Shown: one piece after another, positions 26,806-36,076 of the stretch | How positions within the stretch are numbered: the first letter of the stretch is position 1 | Layout: every line of letters begins with the position of its first letter | Assembly: GCA_003963305.1 (NCBI GenBank) | Contig: RXJR01000003.1 | Coordinates: 1-64,000, forward strand | Length of the DNA: 64,000 nucleotides | Direction of reading: 5' to 3' | Origin: Candidatus Melainabacteria bacterium | GTDB lineage: Bacteria > Cyanobacteriota > Vampirovibrionia > Obscuribacterales > Obscuribacteraceae | Notes under the pieces: model-generated | The model's database searches: none | What the model was told of the DNA's origin: nothing | What the model saw: only the letters and a program-made list of their open reading frames with translations | Made by a program: the position numbers and the translations under genes

Positions 26806-28263
26806 TCAAACTTTCTCTCGGATTCGAAGTGACCTTTCGATTATGATTTCCCCGATTGCTTGCTCTAGCGCGTTTGCAGATTGCGGTCTGTCGCCTATTT
26901 CCATTTCTGTGCATGAGGCGACCAATGCGTCGATCGCGTCTGAAATCTCTGCATTTATTTCCTTTGGGTGTGAAGACATCAGTGCTTCTGGATCTTTTCC
27001 TGTTAAGAGGAAGTACATCGTGCCACCAAGTGCGTAGATGTCGCTGCTCAGGTTGGCTTTTCCTCGAAGTTGCTCCGGCGCTATGTAGGCTTGTTTACCG
27101 ACCATCGTGCCGGTTGCATTGCCCACAAACTCATTGGCTGCGCCGAAGTCAATCAGCGTAATTGTGTCATCTTCTTTTCTTACGAGATTATCCGGTGTGA
27201 GATCTCGATGAATGATTGGGGGGTCTTGCGAATGCAAGTAAGCGAGAATTGATGCAATTTGTTTTGCCCATTTCAAAACAGATTCTTCTGATTGAGGTCC
27301 GTTCTGTTTCACCAGTTGTCTGAGATCCTGACCTCGGATGTATTCCAGCACCATGTAACTGCGATTGTTTTCTGTAAAGTGATCGAATACTCGGGCAATA
27401 TTTTCATGATTCAGCTTCATCAGTAATCTCGCTTCGCGTTCAAACAATTCGGCAGCCTTCTGATGTGTGTGTTCATCAGCATTGGCCGGGACTACCGCCT
27501 CTTTTATAACAACCATTTCTTTTTCGTTTTCTTGTGCCAAATAGATTGCGGACAATCCCCCAAATGCCAGTTGCCGAACAATCTTGATGCGACCATTTTG
27601 TAGCTTTCTATCTGGTTCGAGCGGTACGAATGAAGTTGCGCTGAAGCGCCTGCTTAGTTCCTCCTCCCACATTTGAGTGTAACTAAATTCGATACCACGA
27701 CTTTGATTTTGTAATCCGTTCTGAAACTCAATTAGTTCGGGTGATCTTTTGCAGCTCTGTCCCCAAACTTCGATTGCAAGCAGGAGTTGCTCTAATTCAG
27801 GTTTGGCGAGTCTAGAGAGATCCATAGTGCTTCGACCGCCCGAGCGGAAGAACAGGCTCAGGAAACCGCACGAAGACAGATCTTTCGCTGTAGGCTTGGA
27901 GGTATCAATTTGCACTTGAGCGGCGATTAGATCACTCCAGTGGCGTTCGCGTCTGAACCGGAGCTTCGGCAACATGAACAGCGGAAAAGAGAGTCCTTCT
28001 TTGCTGACGACGATACGATCGTCTTCACATACAGCTGCCATCAGAATAGCCAATATTGGAATTGTGCCGAGCACGATTAGCGCTCCGGCGATCGGCAGGG
28101 CAGCACCGTGTATGGCTGCCCAGTTCGTCACAACTAGTGTTAAGAATAGTCCGAAACAAAATGGCACGATTATTGCCCAGAGGGGCATTAGAGCCGTCAT
28201 TACCGCAAAACCAATTTTTGCCGGCAGCGGTTTATATTTGACCGAAAGTTCAAGCTCTGCCAA
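26806..28263 (-). CDS. Membrane Ser/Thr protein kinase
   Basis: 485 residues with the same design as its neighbour: two N-terminal hydrophobic helices, a linker, then a kinase domain. The glycine loop is degenerate (FGGLSAIYLA), but the lysine (VVIKEAV), catalytic loop HRDLTPDN, DFG (IDFGAA) and APE (APEQLRG) are intact. It probably arose with its neighbour by tandem duplication. The order of transcription is this gene first, then the DFN variant. Confidence 0.9.
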   Translation of the reverse strand: MAELELSVKYKPLPAKIGFAVMTALMPLWAIIVPFCFGLFLTLVVTNWAAIHGAALPIAGALIVLGTIPILAILMAAVCEDDRIVVSKEGLSFPLFMLPKLRFRRERHWSDLIAAQVQIDTSKPTAKDLSSCGFLSLFFRSGGRSTMDLSRLAKPELEQLLLAIEVWGQSCKRSPELIEFQNGLQNQSRGIEFSYTQMWEEELSRRFSATSFVPLEPDRKLQNGRIKIVRQLAFGGLSAIYLAQENEKEMVVIKEAVVPANADEHTHQKAAELFEREARLLMKLNHENIARVFDHFTENNRSYMVLEYIRGQDLRQLVKQNGPQSEESVLKWAKQIASILAYLHSQDPPIIHRDLTPDNLVRKEDDTITLIDFGAANEFVGNATGTMVGKQAYIAPEQLRGKANLSSDIYALGGTMYFLLTGKDPEALMSSHPKEINAEISDAIDALVASCTEMEIGDRPQSANALEQAIGEIIIERSLRIREKV

Positions 28264-28339
28264 TCGTTTTTTCCCGGCATGGTTCAGGTTCTAAGATTTA
28301 GTACCCGAATTTGAGCCTTTTTGAAACTCTGGCAGGGTT

Positions 28340-28362
28340 CTCGGTCAACGAGGCTGACCGAG
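28340..28362 (-). terminator. Hairpin after the short-chain dehydrogenase gene
   Basis: A perfect 8-bp stem CTCGGTCA / TGACCGAG with a 7-base loop begins a few bases after the dehydrogenase stop codon (leftward). It sits where a terminator would be, but no clean U-tract follows. Confidence 0.45.
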
Positions 28363-28367
28363 AGAGC

Positions 28368-29237
28368 TTACTTTTTGCTGCGATTGGACGAGTCGACAAA
28401 CTCGGTCGGAATGCGTTTTGACATGCCAAAAATAGCACGCGGGAAGAGAGCATTCAGGCGTTCAACTGCTATGCCAGGCGCAGTGAGGACGATTTCCTGT
28501 CCACCACCTTTCTGTAGCGCCTGGAAAATATCTTCAGCTGCTCGCTCTGAGCTAATACTCAAAATATGCTTCATAACCATGCCGCGCAAATTGCCTTCCT
28601 GGGCTATCAGTGTTGGATTTTTCGACTTCATTACGTCGTTCTTGTCGAAGAACTCGGTGCGTACCCAGCCCGGACACACTGTTATGAAGTCCACGCCCTG
28701 GTTTTGCAGTTCAGCAGCCATGCCTTCAGACATGCCTGTAAGCGCAAATTTACTGGCTGCATAACAAACACTTCCCGGAAAGGCAACCTTACCGGCAACA
28801 GACGAAATATTTACTACTTTGCCCGCCTTTTGCGAAACAAAATGAGGAAGGGCTGCGTAAGTGGCATGCAGCGGAGCGAAGAAATTAACGGCGAAGACGC
28901 GCTCCCAGTCTTGAGGAGTTAAGTTCATCACAGCACCTGGTTTAGCAAGCCCTGCGTTATTCACCAGCAAGTCAATTTTTCCGAATTCTTTCAGGCAACG
29001 GTCCACAAGCGCAGCAGGCATTCCCGCTGCCGCTACGTCACCAGATGCAATAATTGCCTCACCGCCATGTTTTCGCACGCAGGCCTGTGTTTCAGCCAGC
29101 GCCTCTTCTGTGCGAGCATTGATAATTAATTTCGCTTGTAGTCGGTCAGCAAGCAGTATTGCCAGCGCTTTTCCGATGCCAGTCGATGCGCCTGTGATGA
29201 CACCTGCAAAGCCCGGTTTTAATTTGTTCTTCGGCAC
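28368..29237 (-). CDS. Short-chain dehydrogenase/reductase
   Basis: 289 residues, classical SDR: cofactor motif GASTGIGKALA near the N-terminus, NNAG (LLVNNAGLA), and the catalytic SSV... with YAASK. It uses NAD(P)H on an unknown alcohol or ketone. The tail (about 230-289) is longer than usual and hydrophobic, as in DltE- or YqjQ-like relatives. A GATATC-centred palindrome is about 30 bp before the start codon. Confidence 0.9.
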   Translation of the reverse strand: MPKNKLKPGFAGVITGASTGIGKALAILLADRLQAKLIINARTEEALAETQACVRKHGGEAIIASGDVAAAGMPAALVDRCLKEFGKIDLLVNNAGLAKPGAVMNLTPQDWERVFAVNFFAPLHATYAALPHFVSQKAGKVVNISSVAGKVAFPGSVCYAASKFALTGMSEGMAAELQNQGVDFITVCPGWVRTEFFDKNDVMKSKNPTLIAQEGNLRGMVMKHILSISSERAAEDIFQALQKGGGQEIVLTAPGIAVERLNALFPRAIFGMSKRIPTEFVDSSNRSKK

Positions 29238-29256
29238 TTTTTTGTCCTGATCTTCG

Positions 29257-29284
29257 ATTTTAGGCTGATATCGCTTTAGATTTT
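29257..29284. repeat. GATATC-centred interspersed palindrome, copy 4
   Basis: Asymmetric copy with core GGCTGATATCGCTTTAGA and flanking T-runs, between the divergent dehydrogenase and small TPR genes, close to the dehydrogenase start. Confidence 0.7.
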
Positions 29285-29435
29285 GACAATCGATTATAAA
29301 GCCTCATTACATGGCACGTCCCGCATTTTTCTGCTTGAAGTCCACCCCCGTAACAAACGCCATCGCCTGATCGTGATTGGAACAGAAATTGCTTGAACTC
29401 GGTCGCTTTGGGAAGTGGTTTTCAGAGGGATTTTT

Positions 29436-29711
29436 ATGCAACAGGTTCAGCAACTTGCTACGGAAGCAGCTCAGGCTTTATCTCAGCACAATTATGCGAA
29501 GGCGGAGGAGCTTTATAGACGAGTAATCACAATGGTCGATAGTTCTCCTGATCCTCAGAGTCCGACGGAGCTGGATATCGCGCAGTGTTTGAACGCTCTT
29601 GCGGACCTTCTCGACCGGAATAGTAAAACGGAGGAGGCTGAGGTTATGAGGCAACGAGCTCGTCGCATTACGGCCCGCGAACTCAACGAACTGGACGGCT
29701 TTCCGCGCTAA
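29436..29711 (+). CDS. Small TPR protein
   Basis: 91 residues with two TPR-like helix pairs (AQALSQHNYAKAEELYRRVI; ALADLLDRNSKTEEAEVMRQRA). Start ATG 29436 has GAGGG seven bases upstream; a GTG at 29415 would add seven residues. Likely an interaction module; partner unknown. Confidence 0.75.
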   Translation: MQQVQQLATEAAQALSQHNYAKAEELYRRVITMVDSSPDPQSPTELDIAQCLNALADLLDRNSKTEEAEVMRQRARRITARELNELDGFPR

Positions 29712-29717
29712 ATTGAA

Positions 29718-29743
29718 GATCTTAAGCTGATATCAGTTGAAAC
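29718..29743. repeat. GATATC-centred interspersed palindrome, copy 5
   Basis: Core CTTAAGCTGATATCAGTTGA, between the stop codons of the small TPR gene (29711) and the convergent membrane-protein gene (29807). Because it sits between two 3' ends it is unlikely to be a promoter operator. Confidence 0.7.
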
Positions 29744-29806
29744 TTGACTGGTAGGATTTTAAATCCCACTGGCGCAGCGTTTCGGGACGACGGAACAGCT
29801 TGATTC

Positions 29807-30985
29807 CTATACCAGAATCAGGAGTGTTTCGATTCCATAGATCGCCAGAAGTTCGGAGAAAGTGGGGACATAATCCGTAGTCAGCAAGACTTCCTTAAAG
29901 CTGTCGAGCGGACTTGTTGCAGCTAGCTCATGTCGAATCAAACTAAGTTGCCTTGCTCCTTCGGCGCTTGGTCGTTCTTCGATATTGAGGCGCCAGCCGT
30001 CAATGAATACTTGTACGGGAAGAATGAACGCGATCGTCAGCAAAACGTAAATGGAGAGAAATATGATGTGTGAATGATGAAAGCCGAAAGTCAAGATAGC
30101 CAGAGCTATGCCGGTGAGCACCAGAAAGCCGATCAATACAACTGAATAAGTCAGCGCAGTTATTATTCGGATCAGAATCCTCAGCATTTGCAGGCGCCAG
30201 CTTTGTCGCTTCAGATGTCCAATCACCTCCGCTATTTCTGCGTAAAGTGGAATTGAATGTAGTAGTAATAAAGCAAAACGAAGTAGTACAGCGCTCGTCA
30301 AGCACATGCTCACCAAGCCCAGGGCAAAAGTCCAGGGCTGAATGAAGATAAATGTTATTGTCACCGTAAGTAAGGCTCCGGCAATGGCAAGCACTGTGTA
30401 ATATTTCGCGTACGATCGCCGGCGGCTTGATGAGACTAACAGTCCGCGCGAAAGAAGATTGCTTTTAAACTCTTCCTCGAAAGCCGCTTTGTATCCTGCC
30501 GTTGAAAAGTCTGCAATAAGTGTGGCAATGGCAGACATTCTGAAATAGCGTCTTATCTGTCGTGGATCTTGCAAGACTTTGACGACCATGTGGCGTGCTG
30601 TATGAACAACGAAGTTGTAGATTTTTGAGACTCTGCGCGCGTATTCGATCGGATCTTTCTTGATGTCCATGGGCAAGTGTTGGTCGGCCTTGGTAATTGC
30701 CCAGTCTTTGATTGTTTCTTTGGCTAGATCCCACATTCGCAATTCATATGGTGCCAGGGCAGGCACTTTGCTATTTTCTGATAGCGTTGTTTTCAGGGCG
30801 CGCTGAGTGAGATCGGCACCCAGCACCAGTAAAGCGTGTGAGATGTCTCCGTTCGACGAAAGATATGCAATTTCGGCCGGACGCAGTTTGCCCTGCTCAA
30901 CAAGCAGACTTTTACCTTCATTTTGGGTGCGGGCTAAGTTTCTGCTTAGCGTCACTCTGGCGAAAGCGGTAGCAATGGCGCTCAC
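29807..30985 (-). CDS. Hypothetical multi-pass membrane protein
   Basis: 392 residues with about five hydrophobic helices, including VLAIAGALLTVTITFIF, TALTYSVVLIGFLVLTGIAL and HIIFLSIYVLLTIAFILPV. No recognised family. The GTG at 30985 is the first standard start, but the open frame runs upstream to about 31050 and reads a hydrophobic stretch (LAPFVVAILV) that would complete an N-terminal helix, so a non-standard start such as CTG near 31027 is possible. 84 bp downstream of the receiver gene, same strand. Confidence 0.7.
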   Translation of the reverse strand: MSAIATAFARVTLSRNLARTQNEGKSLLVEQGKLRPAEIAYLSSNGDISHALLVLGADLTQRALKTTLSENSKVPALAPYELRMWDLAKETIKDWAITKADQHLPMDIKKDPIEYARRVSKIYNFVVHTARHMVVKVLQDPRQIRRYFRMSAIATLIADFSTAGYKAAFEEEFKSNLLSRGLLVSSSRRRSYAKYYTVLAIAGALLTVTITFIFIQPWTFALGLVSMCLTSAVLLRFALLLLHSIPLYAEIAEVIGHLKRQSWRLQMLRILIRIITALTYSVVLIGFLVLTGIALAILTFGFHHSHIIFLSIYVLLTIAFILPVQVFIDGWRLNIEERPSAEGARQLSLIRHELAATSPLDSFKEVLLTTDYVPTFSELLAIYGIETLLILV

Positions 30986-31069
30986 AAGGATCGCAACTAC
31001 AAATGGTGCTAGATGACTTATCTCTTCCAGCGCAGACTCTTCCGGGCTAAGTACGGGGCGTTAACAGCA

Positions 31070-31483
31070 CTAGCCGGCCTTCGTCATCGGCATATTGGCA
31101 GCGGTTAGCGCCATACGTCGTTTATTGCTGGCTTTGCGAATAGCGTCACAAACTTCTTTAATCGCGATTGACGGTGCTAGTGTGCCATCTGATTCGATGG
31201 CAAGGGCATCGGCTTGCTGCTCAGTCTGCGTTTTTACGAGTATGGCAGGTGATGAGTTGGTACCGCGGATGGCGCGCAGCAATGGAAGGTTCTCGCCGAC
31301 ACCGTTGTTGATGTCCAAGAGCACGATATCCGGATTGACTTTATTGATGCGGTCCACTAAGTGGGCGCTGTTTCTCGAAATTCCAGATACTTCAAATTCT
31401 GGATACTGTTCAAGCCACAACATCAATGAGACCAGACTCGCACAATCGTAATCTGCGATGAATATCTTTGTGCGGGCGTTCAC
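31070..31483 (-). CDS. Stand-alone response-regulator receiver domain
   Basis: 137 residues, receiver fold: acidic pair in IADYD near the N-terminus, the phosphorylatable aspartate in IVLLD (about residue 57) and a lysine in ILVKTQ. There is no output domain, only a short basic tail. It resembles CheY/Spo0F-type adaptors. A cluster of four short palindromes lies about 170-240 bp upstream of its start. Confidence 0.8.
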   Translation of the reverse strand: MNARTKIFIADYDCASLVSLMLWLEQYPEFEVSGISRNSAHLVDRINKVNPDIVLLDINNGVGENLPLLRAIRGTNSSPAILVKTQTEQQADALAIESDGTLAPSIAIKEVCDAIRKASNKRRMALTAANMPMTKAG

Positions 31484-31651
31484 TTTTTATATCTCCGACA
31501 GTGAGTTGATGTATCTAAAGAGGCCGGGAAGCAGATTTTGTTTCAGCTAATTGGTGGAAAGAAACTTAATGCGTCGCTGCGATAATTGGCTCTGGTAGCA
31601 GGTTTCTGAAACCTAAAGACAACCTTAACGATTGATATAAGTGTATACCCT

Positions 31652-31726
31652 TAGCTAGCTAAAGAGAACATCTCGATATCGAGATCGAATATCTATCGCT
31701 AGATACTCCCGATGCACCACGCATCA
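31652..31726. repeat. Cluster of four short inverted repeats
   Basis: In 75 bp: the perfect palindrome TTAGCTAGCTAA (31652-31663); the perfect palindrome ATCTCGATATCGAGAT (31671-31686); TATCTA/TAGATA with a 4-base loop (31691-31706); and GATGC/GCATC with a 5-base loop (31712-31726). They lie between the nadB stop and the receiver start. In the rest of 31484-31776 I see no gene. Confidence 0.75.
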
Positions 31727-31776
31727 AGCTTTTGCCTCATTGTCAAGAATGCTTGTGGAACAAAACTTAATCAGCG

Positions 31777-33495
31777 TTATGCTGGAAAAGTCGACTGCTT
31801 GTCAATCTTGGCGAAACCTTTAGAGTCGTCCAGCCAATCCCAGTTCCCCTGGGAAACCGCTTGCCGTCTGGCAAAGAAGGTATCATTCGAACCGGGAAAG
31901 TCTTCTCTGAAGTGAGCGCCTCTAGATTCCGTTCGGTTGTTTGCTGCGGTTGCAATGAGCTCGCCGACGAGAAGAAGATTCGCCGAGCTGATGTTGGCGA
32001 CGTTGATTGACCCAGCAGCACAGCGATTAGACTGAATATAGTCGAGCAATTTATGGAGTCGACTGTGGCTGCGCACCAATGATGCATGTTCGTACATTTT
32101 TGTTTTAAACTCAGGCAGCGATGTCGGCACATCCCAATTGTCCTTAGGCGAACTGGTGTTCAACGCTTTGTTGGTTATGTTTAGCGCGCCGTTGCTCATG
32201 CCCAGCGTTGTTTTGCTCAGGCTTAGCGGTGTGGTTCCACCCGAACAAGAAATGCTATTCGAGCCACCGATAAGTACGTCTGCTAGCTTGACCGCCATGA
32301 CGCCGGCTTCAAGAAGTGAGTTGCTCGCCAAGCGGTTAGCGCCGTGTAATCCTGTGCAGGCAACTTCGCCAATTGCATAAAGCCCTGGAATGCTTGTTCG
32401 TCCGCAGGCATCGCTGAGAACACCACCCATGAAATAGTGCGCAGCGGGGCAGACGGGCACAGCTTGTTGCAGTGGATCGACGCCAAATCTTCGACACGTT
32501 TCTATGATGTTTGGAAATCGCTTTAATAAGGTTCGCTTGCCAATTGGACGCAAGTCTAAATTTACGGATGGCAAGTTGTTGTCTATGATCGTTTGATGAA
32601 TTGCTCGGGCGACTACGTCTCGAGTTGCCAGATCACCGTCAGGATGGAAGTTTCTGACAAATGGATTTCCGTTGTCGTCTTTTAGAATGGCGCCTGCTCC
32701 ACGAACCGCTTCTGAAATCAGGAAAGCTGGTGCTCCTGGCAGAGCCAGTGCTGTGGGATGGAACTGTACGAACTCCAGGTCGGCAAGCATGGCACCACTT
32801 CTGTAGGCCAATGCTACACCGTCGGCGGTGGCAACGAGTGGGTTTGTGGTGCGAGAAAATATTTGTCCTACACCTCCGGTAGCAAGAACGACATGACCGG
32901 CGGAGATTTGTTTGATCACCCCATCGTGCAGAACTTCAGCTCCAATAACCTTTTGCCCATCGTTGAGGAGATTGAAGGCATAACAGTATTCGATCAATTC
33001 AAATGCCGGCTGGCTCGCTGCCTTTTCACGCGCTGTTTTTAACAGCGCGTTGGATATCGCTTTGCCTGTTGTATCTTTGCTGTGCAGAACACGCGCTTTG
33101 CTGTGTCCGCCTTCGAGGGCCATTTCGAATGTGCCGTCACTATTTCTGTCAAACTCCATTCCGAAGCGACTTAGCTGCTGCACTAGGTATGGTGCTGACG
33201 CAATTATCTCCGATGCAACTTTGATGTCGGTTAGTCCGGCGCCAGACTTTATGGTGTCGTTCAGGTGCTCTGAAATCAAATGTGGAATTTGATTTGACGT
33301 CACTGCGGCCAGTCCGCCTTGCGCGTAAAACGTATTGGAATCGCTGAAGTTTTCTTTTGAAGCGAGCACAACGTTGGCGCCACGTTCGTGTAACAGGACG
33401 CTGAGTAGAAGTCCTGCCAGACCGGAGCCCAGAATTAGAACGTCGCAGTCGAGTCGCGTCCACGATTTGTCTAGAATGCTATTTAGATTTGTCAT
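31777..33495 (-). CDS. nadB: L-aspartate oxidase
   Basis: 572 residues, FAD-dependent oxidase that converts L-aspartate to iminoaspartate, the first step of de novo NAD synthesis. N-terminal dinucleotide motif ILGSGLAGLLLSVLL, then the family's SDSNTFYAQGGLAA and the later GLYAIGEVACTGLHGANRLASNSLLE. Between the capping region and the helical C-terminal domain is an extra, Ser/Thr/Asn-rich stretch of roughly 45 residues that many homologues lack. Last gene of nadC-nadA-nadB. Confidence 0.95.
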   Translation of the reverse strand: MTNLNSILDKSWTRLDCDVLILGSGLAGLLLSVLLHERGANVVLASKENFSDSNTFYAQGGLAAVTSNQIPHLISEHLNDTIKSGAGLTDIKVASEIIASAPYLVQQLSRFGMEFDRNSDGTFEMALEGGHSKARVLHSKDTTGKAISNALLKTAREKAASQPAFELIEYCYAFNLLNDGQKVIGAEVLHDGVIKQISAGHVVLATGGVGQIFSRTTNPLVATADGVALAYRSGAMLADLEFVQFHPTALALPGAPAFLISEAVRGAGAILKDDNGNPFVRNFHPDGDLATRDVVARAIHQTIIDNNLPSVNLDLRPIGKRTLLKRFPNIIETCRRFGVDPLQQAVPVCPAAHYFMGGVLSDACGRTSIPGLYAIGEVACTGLHGANRLASNSLLEAGVMAVKLADVLIGGSNSISCSGGTTPLSLSKTTLGMSNGALNITNKALNTSSPKDNWDVPTSLPEFKTKMYEHASLVRSHSRLHKLLDYIQSNRCAAGSINVANISSANLLLVGELIATAANNRTESRGAHFREDFPGSNDTFFARRQAVSQGNWDWLDDSKGFAKIDKQSTFPA

Positions 33496-33501
33496 TGATT
33501 T

Positions 33502-34512
33502 CTAATATATTGAAATCATTCGTTCGATTGATAATCGCGCCCTTTGCGCAATATCCTCTGGCACAGTGACTTCAAATACATCCTCCACAAGCGAGTGATG
33601 CAGCTTTTCAAGGGTGATCATTTTCATGAACATGCAGCTCATTTCTTGATTGATCGGCAAAAATTCTTTTTCTGGATTTTCTTTTTTCAAGCGGTGCAAG
33701 ATACCGATTTCTGTTGCCACCACAAACTTCTTCGCAGACGAGTTACAAGCGCGCTGGATCATCCCTTCAGTCGAGGCCACCTTGAGCTGATCGCTTGCGC
33801 CGGCCCGTGCAACCCGGTCTAGATACGGAGTCAAGCAACCGCATTCAGGATGGATAAGCAGTTCGGCGTCAGGATTTTCTTTGATTTTTTCGTCGATTTC
33901 TCTTGGGTGAACAGCCGAATGTACGTGACATTCACCCATCCAGATGTGCATGTTTTGACGTCCCGTCATTTTTTGCACCCAGGAGCCTAGAAATTGGTCC
34001 GGCAAGAAAAGAATTTCTTGATCTTCCGGAATCGATTGCACGATTTTCAGGGCGTTCCCTGACGTGCAGCAATAATCGGATTCTGCTTTAATTTCGGCTG
34101 TTGTGTTTACGTATGAGACGACGACGGCGTTTGGGTGCTCAGTTTTCCATGCGCGCAATTGCTCGATATTGATGGATGCTGCAAGTGAGCAGCCGGCATC
34201 TAGATCGGGAATTAGAACGCGTTTTTCAGGACAGAGTATGGCAGCGGTTTCGGCCATGAAGTGAACACCGCAAAAAACAATCGTTTCGGCTTTTGTCTTA
34301 GCTGCCTGTTGTGATAGACCAAGCGAGTCACCTACGAAATCCGCAATATCTTGAATTTCTTCGATTTGATAATTGTGGGCGAGAATGACGGCGTTTCGAA
34401 CCTTTCGCAGTTCGTTTATTTCACGCAGCAACTGCTCCTTCGGCAAAGCATTCGCTTTCGCCAGAGTCACGGCACCGCTAGACATCGTTGCATTCGTTGC
34501 ATTCCTGGTCAT
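33502..34512 (-). CDS. nadA: Quinolinate synthase A
   Basis: 336 residues. A [4Fe-4S] enzyme that condenses iminoaspartate and dihydroxyacetone phosphate to quinolinate. The cluster cysteines are visible in FCGVHFMAETA, CCTSGNA and HPECGCL. Six bases separate it from nadB and two from nadC. Confidence 0.95.
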   Translation of the reverse strand: MTRNATNATMSSGAVTLAKANALPKEQLLREINELRKVRNAVILAHNYQIEEIQDIADFVGDSLGLSQQAAKTKAETIVFCGVHFMAETAAILCPEKRVLIPDLDAGCSLAASINIEQLRAWKTEHPNAVVVSYVNTTAEIKAESDYCCTSGNALKIVQSIPEDQEILFLPDQFLGSWVQKMTGRQNMHIWMGECHVHSAVHPREIDEKIKENPDAELLIHPECGCLTPYLDRVARAGASDQLKVASTEGMIQRACNSSAKKFVVATEIGILHRLKKENPEKEFLPINQEMSCMFMKMITLEKLHHSLVEDVFEVTVPEDIAQRARLSIERMISIY

Positions 34513-34514
34513 CT

Positions 34515-35393
34515 CTATATTTCAACCTCGAGACTAATATCGATATTCGGAGCCGAATGTGTGAGAGCTCCAATCGAAATGGCGTTGACGCCTTCAATCA
34601 AATAATTCTTGATGTTTTTGAGGTTGACGCCGCCTGACACCTCAATAAAGCAGGTCCCCTTTATCAGCGCCACCGCTTCGCGAATGGTTTGAGCGTTCAT
34701 GTTATCGAGCAGTATCGTTTGGACACCCAGTTTCAATGCCTGCTCGACCTGTTCAAGAGTCGTTGCCTCTACCTCGATAGCTAGTTCGGGGTATGCTTTT
34801 TTGGCATTATTGATGGCGGTTTCAATGCCACCTGCGAATTGAATGTGGTTGTCTTTGATCAAAATGGCATCAAACAGTCCAAAGCGATGATTCTGTCCAC
34901 CGGCTATTCGCACTGCCTCTCTTTCGAAAACTCTCAGTCCGGGCGTTGTTTTTCTCGTGTCGCGAATCTCAATTCCGAATGGCTTAGCCAGTTCAACATA
35001 TTGATGCGTAACCGTTGCGATTGCGGACATTCGTTGTAGAAGGTTGAGAGCGATTCTTTCACCTTTCAGAATGCTCGATGCGGGACCCTCGAATGTGGCA
35101 ATCACTGTCGGAGTCGATTCGATAAACTGACCTTCCGCCACGTGATTTTTTACCGAGATTCGCTTGTCGAATTTCTCCAGAACTTGGGCGAATATTTGCA
35201 AGCCGGCAACAACAACGGCTTCTTGCTTGCAATAGACGCTGCCTGAAACTTGTCTGTCGGTGGTGACGATACTGGCAGTGGTTACGTCGATTTGCTCAGA
35301 ACCCAGATCCTCGAGAATAGCTAGATCTAGAGCCTGTTCAATAAGCTTTTGGCGAAACTCTTCAGTCTGGGTAGTTGGTTTGAGTCCGTACAT
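34515..35393 (-). CDS. nadC: Nicotinate-nucleotide pyrophosphorylase (carboxylating)
   Basis: 292 residues. It converts quinolinate and PRPP to nicotinate mononucleotide. Recognised by LNLLQRMSAIAT, the RDTRKTTPGLR substrate-binding segment, GGGQNHR-type GGQNHRFGLFDAILIKDNHI and the EVSGGVNL barrel end. ATG at 35393 with AGGTGA upstream. First gene of the NAD operon; an inverted repeat overlaps its likely promoter. Confidence 0.95.
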   Translation of the reverse strand: MYGLKPTTQTEEFRQKLIEQALDLAILEDLGSEQIDVTTASIVTTDRQVSGSVYCKQEAVVVAGLQIFAQVLEKFDKRISVKNHVAEGQFIESTPTVIATFEGPASSILKGERIALNLLQRMSAIATVTHQYVELAKPFGIEIRDTRKTTPGLRVFEREAVRIAGGQNHRFGLFDAILIKDNHIQFAGGIETAINNAKKAYPELAIEVEATTLEQVEQALKLGVQTILLDNMNAQTIREAVALIKGTCFIEVSGGVNLKNIKNYLIEGVNAISIGALTHSAPNIDISLEVEI

Positions 35394-35437
35394 TTTGTCA
35401 CCTGTTTGGTGTCTGTTTTACGATTCAGCGGTTTTAA

Positions 35438-35454
35438 AAGTAATTGTATTACTT
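35438..35454 (-). promoter_or_regulatory. Operator-like inverted repeat on the nadC promoter
   Basis: AAGTAATTGTATTACTT is a perfect inverted repeat (7-bp arms, 3-bp centre) 45 bp upstream of nadC. Read on the minus strand it contains TACAAT, with TTATCG 17 bp upstream, so the repeat would cover a -10 box. This layout suits a repressor of NAD synthesis. The rest of 35394-35731 holds a GTTAAC pair near 35600 and a promoter near 35700, but no gene. Confidence 0.6.
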
Positions 35455-35693
35455 ACGTTATATCACGATAATTTAGGATGGGTGACAAATTTAGGTAATC
35501 TGTGTGGCTGCCCCTAGCTGGCTGTCTGTCAATTGACTGTCTGTATGGGGTTGATATGCGTTGGAACGTTCTGGGGCGCAAATATTAATTGTTGCAATGA
35601 CGTTAACTGTCGTAACTTTGGTTAACATAGACTTTCAGAATTTAGACTTGTTTTCTGTGATTTGCTCGCCAGAGAGCCATTTGCGGAGTATTA

Positions 35694-35721
35694 TTGACGT
35701 GCTTCGTGCGACTGCTATAGG
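35694..35721 (+). promoter_or_regulatory. Candidate promoter for the small exported coiled-coil gene
   Basis: TTGACG (35694-35699), a 16-bp spacer and TATAGG (35716-35721). The predicted start of transcription is only a few bases before the GTG at 35732, so the mRNA may be nearly leaderless or use the later ATG at 35765. Confidence 0.45.
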
Positions 35722-35731
35722 TTGAAACACC

Positions 35732-36067
35732 GTGGAAGATCCCCGTTATCTCCGACTCAAAACGATGCTGGCAGCTTCTAAAAAGATCACGCATCGATTC
35801 TCTATTAACTTGATTGCAATGCTGGCTATTTGTTCATTGTGCTGGTTTTCAGGACGAGCCTCAGCCTACAACGCATCGATTTTGAATAGTCTGGCTCGAT
35901 CTCGAGATGCTCTTCTAACTCAGCGCGCACATCTTCGAGACGCAGCCGACGATACGCGCCAGAAAATCGCGGAGTTGCAAAGCAAACTGGATTCAATCAA
36001 TTCTTACCTTGCTGATACCGACAACGCTTTACGTGACGTTGAATCAGCAATGGCTCGTGCAAATTAA
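35732..36067 (+). CDS. Small exported coiled-coil protein
   Basis: 111 residues: a signal peptide or signal anchor (FSINLIAMLAICSLCWFSG) followed by a helical heptad-like region (RSRDALLTQRAHLRDAADDT). No family recognised. Start GTG at 35732; an in-frame ATG at 35765 would give a shorter signal. 9 bp upstream of the DUF4440-like gene, so probably co-transcribed. Confidence 0.6.
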   Translation: MEDPRYLRLKTMLAASKKITHRFSINLIAMLAICSLCWFSGRASAYNASILNSLARSRDALLTQRAHLRDAADDTRQKIAELQSKLDSINSYLADTDNALRDVESAMARAN

Positions 36068-36076
36068 GAGGAAAAT

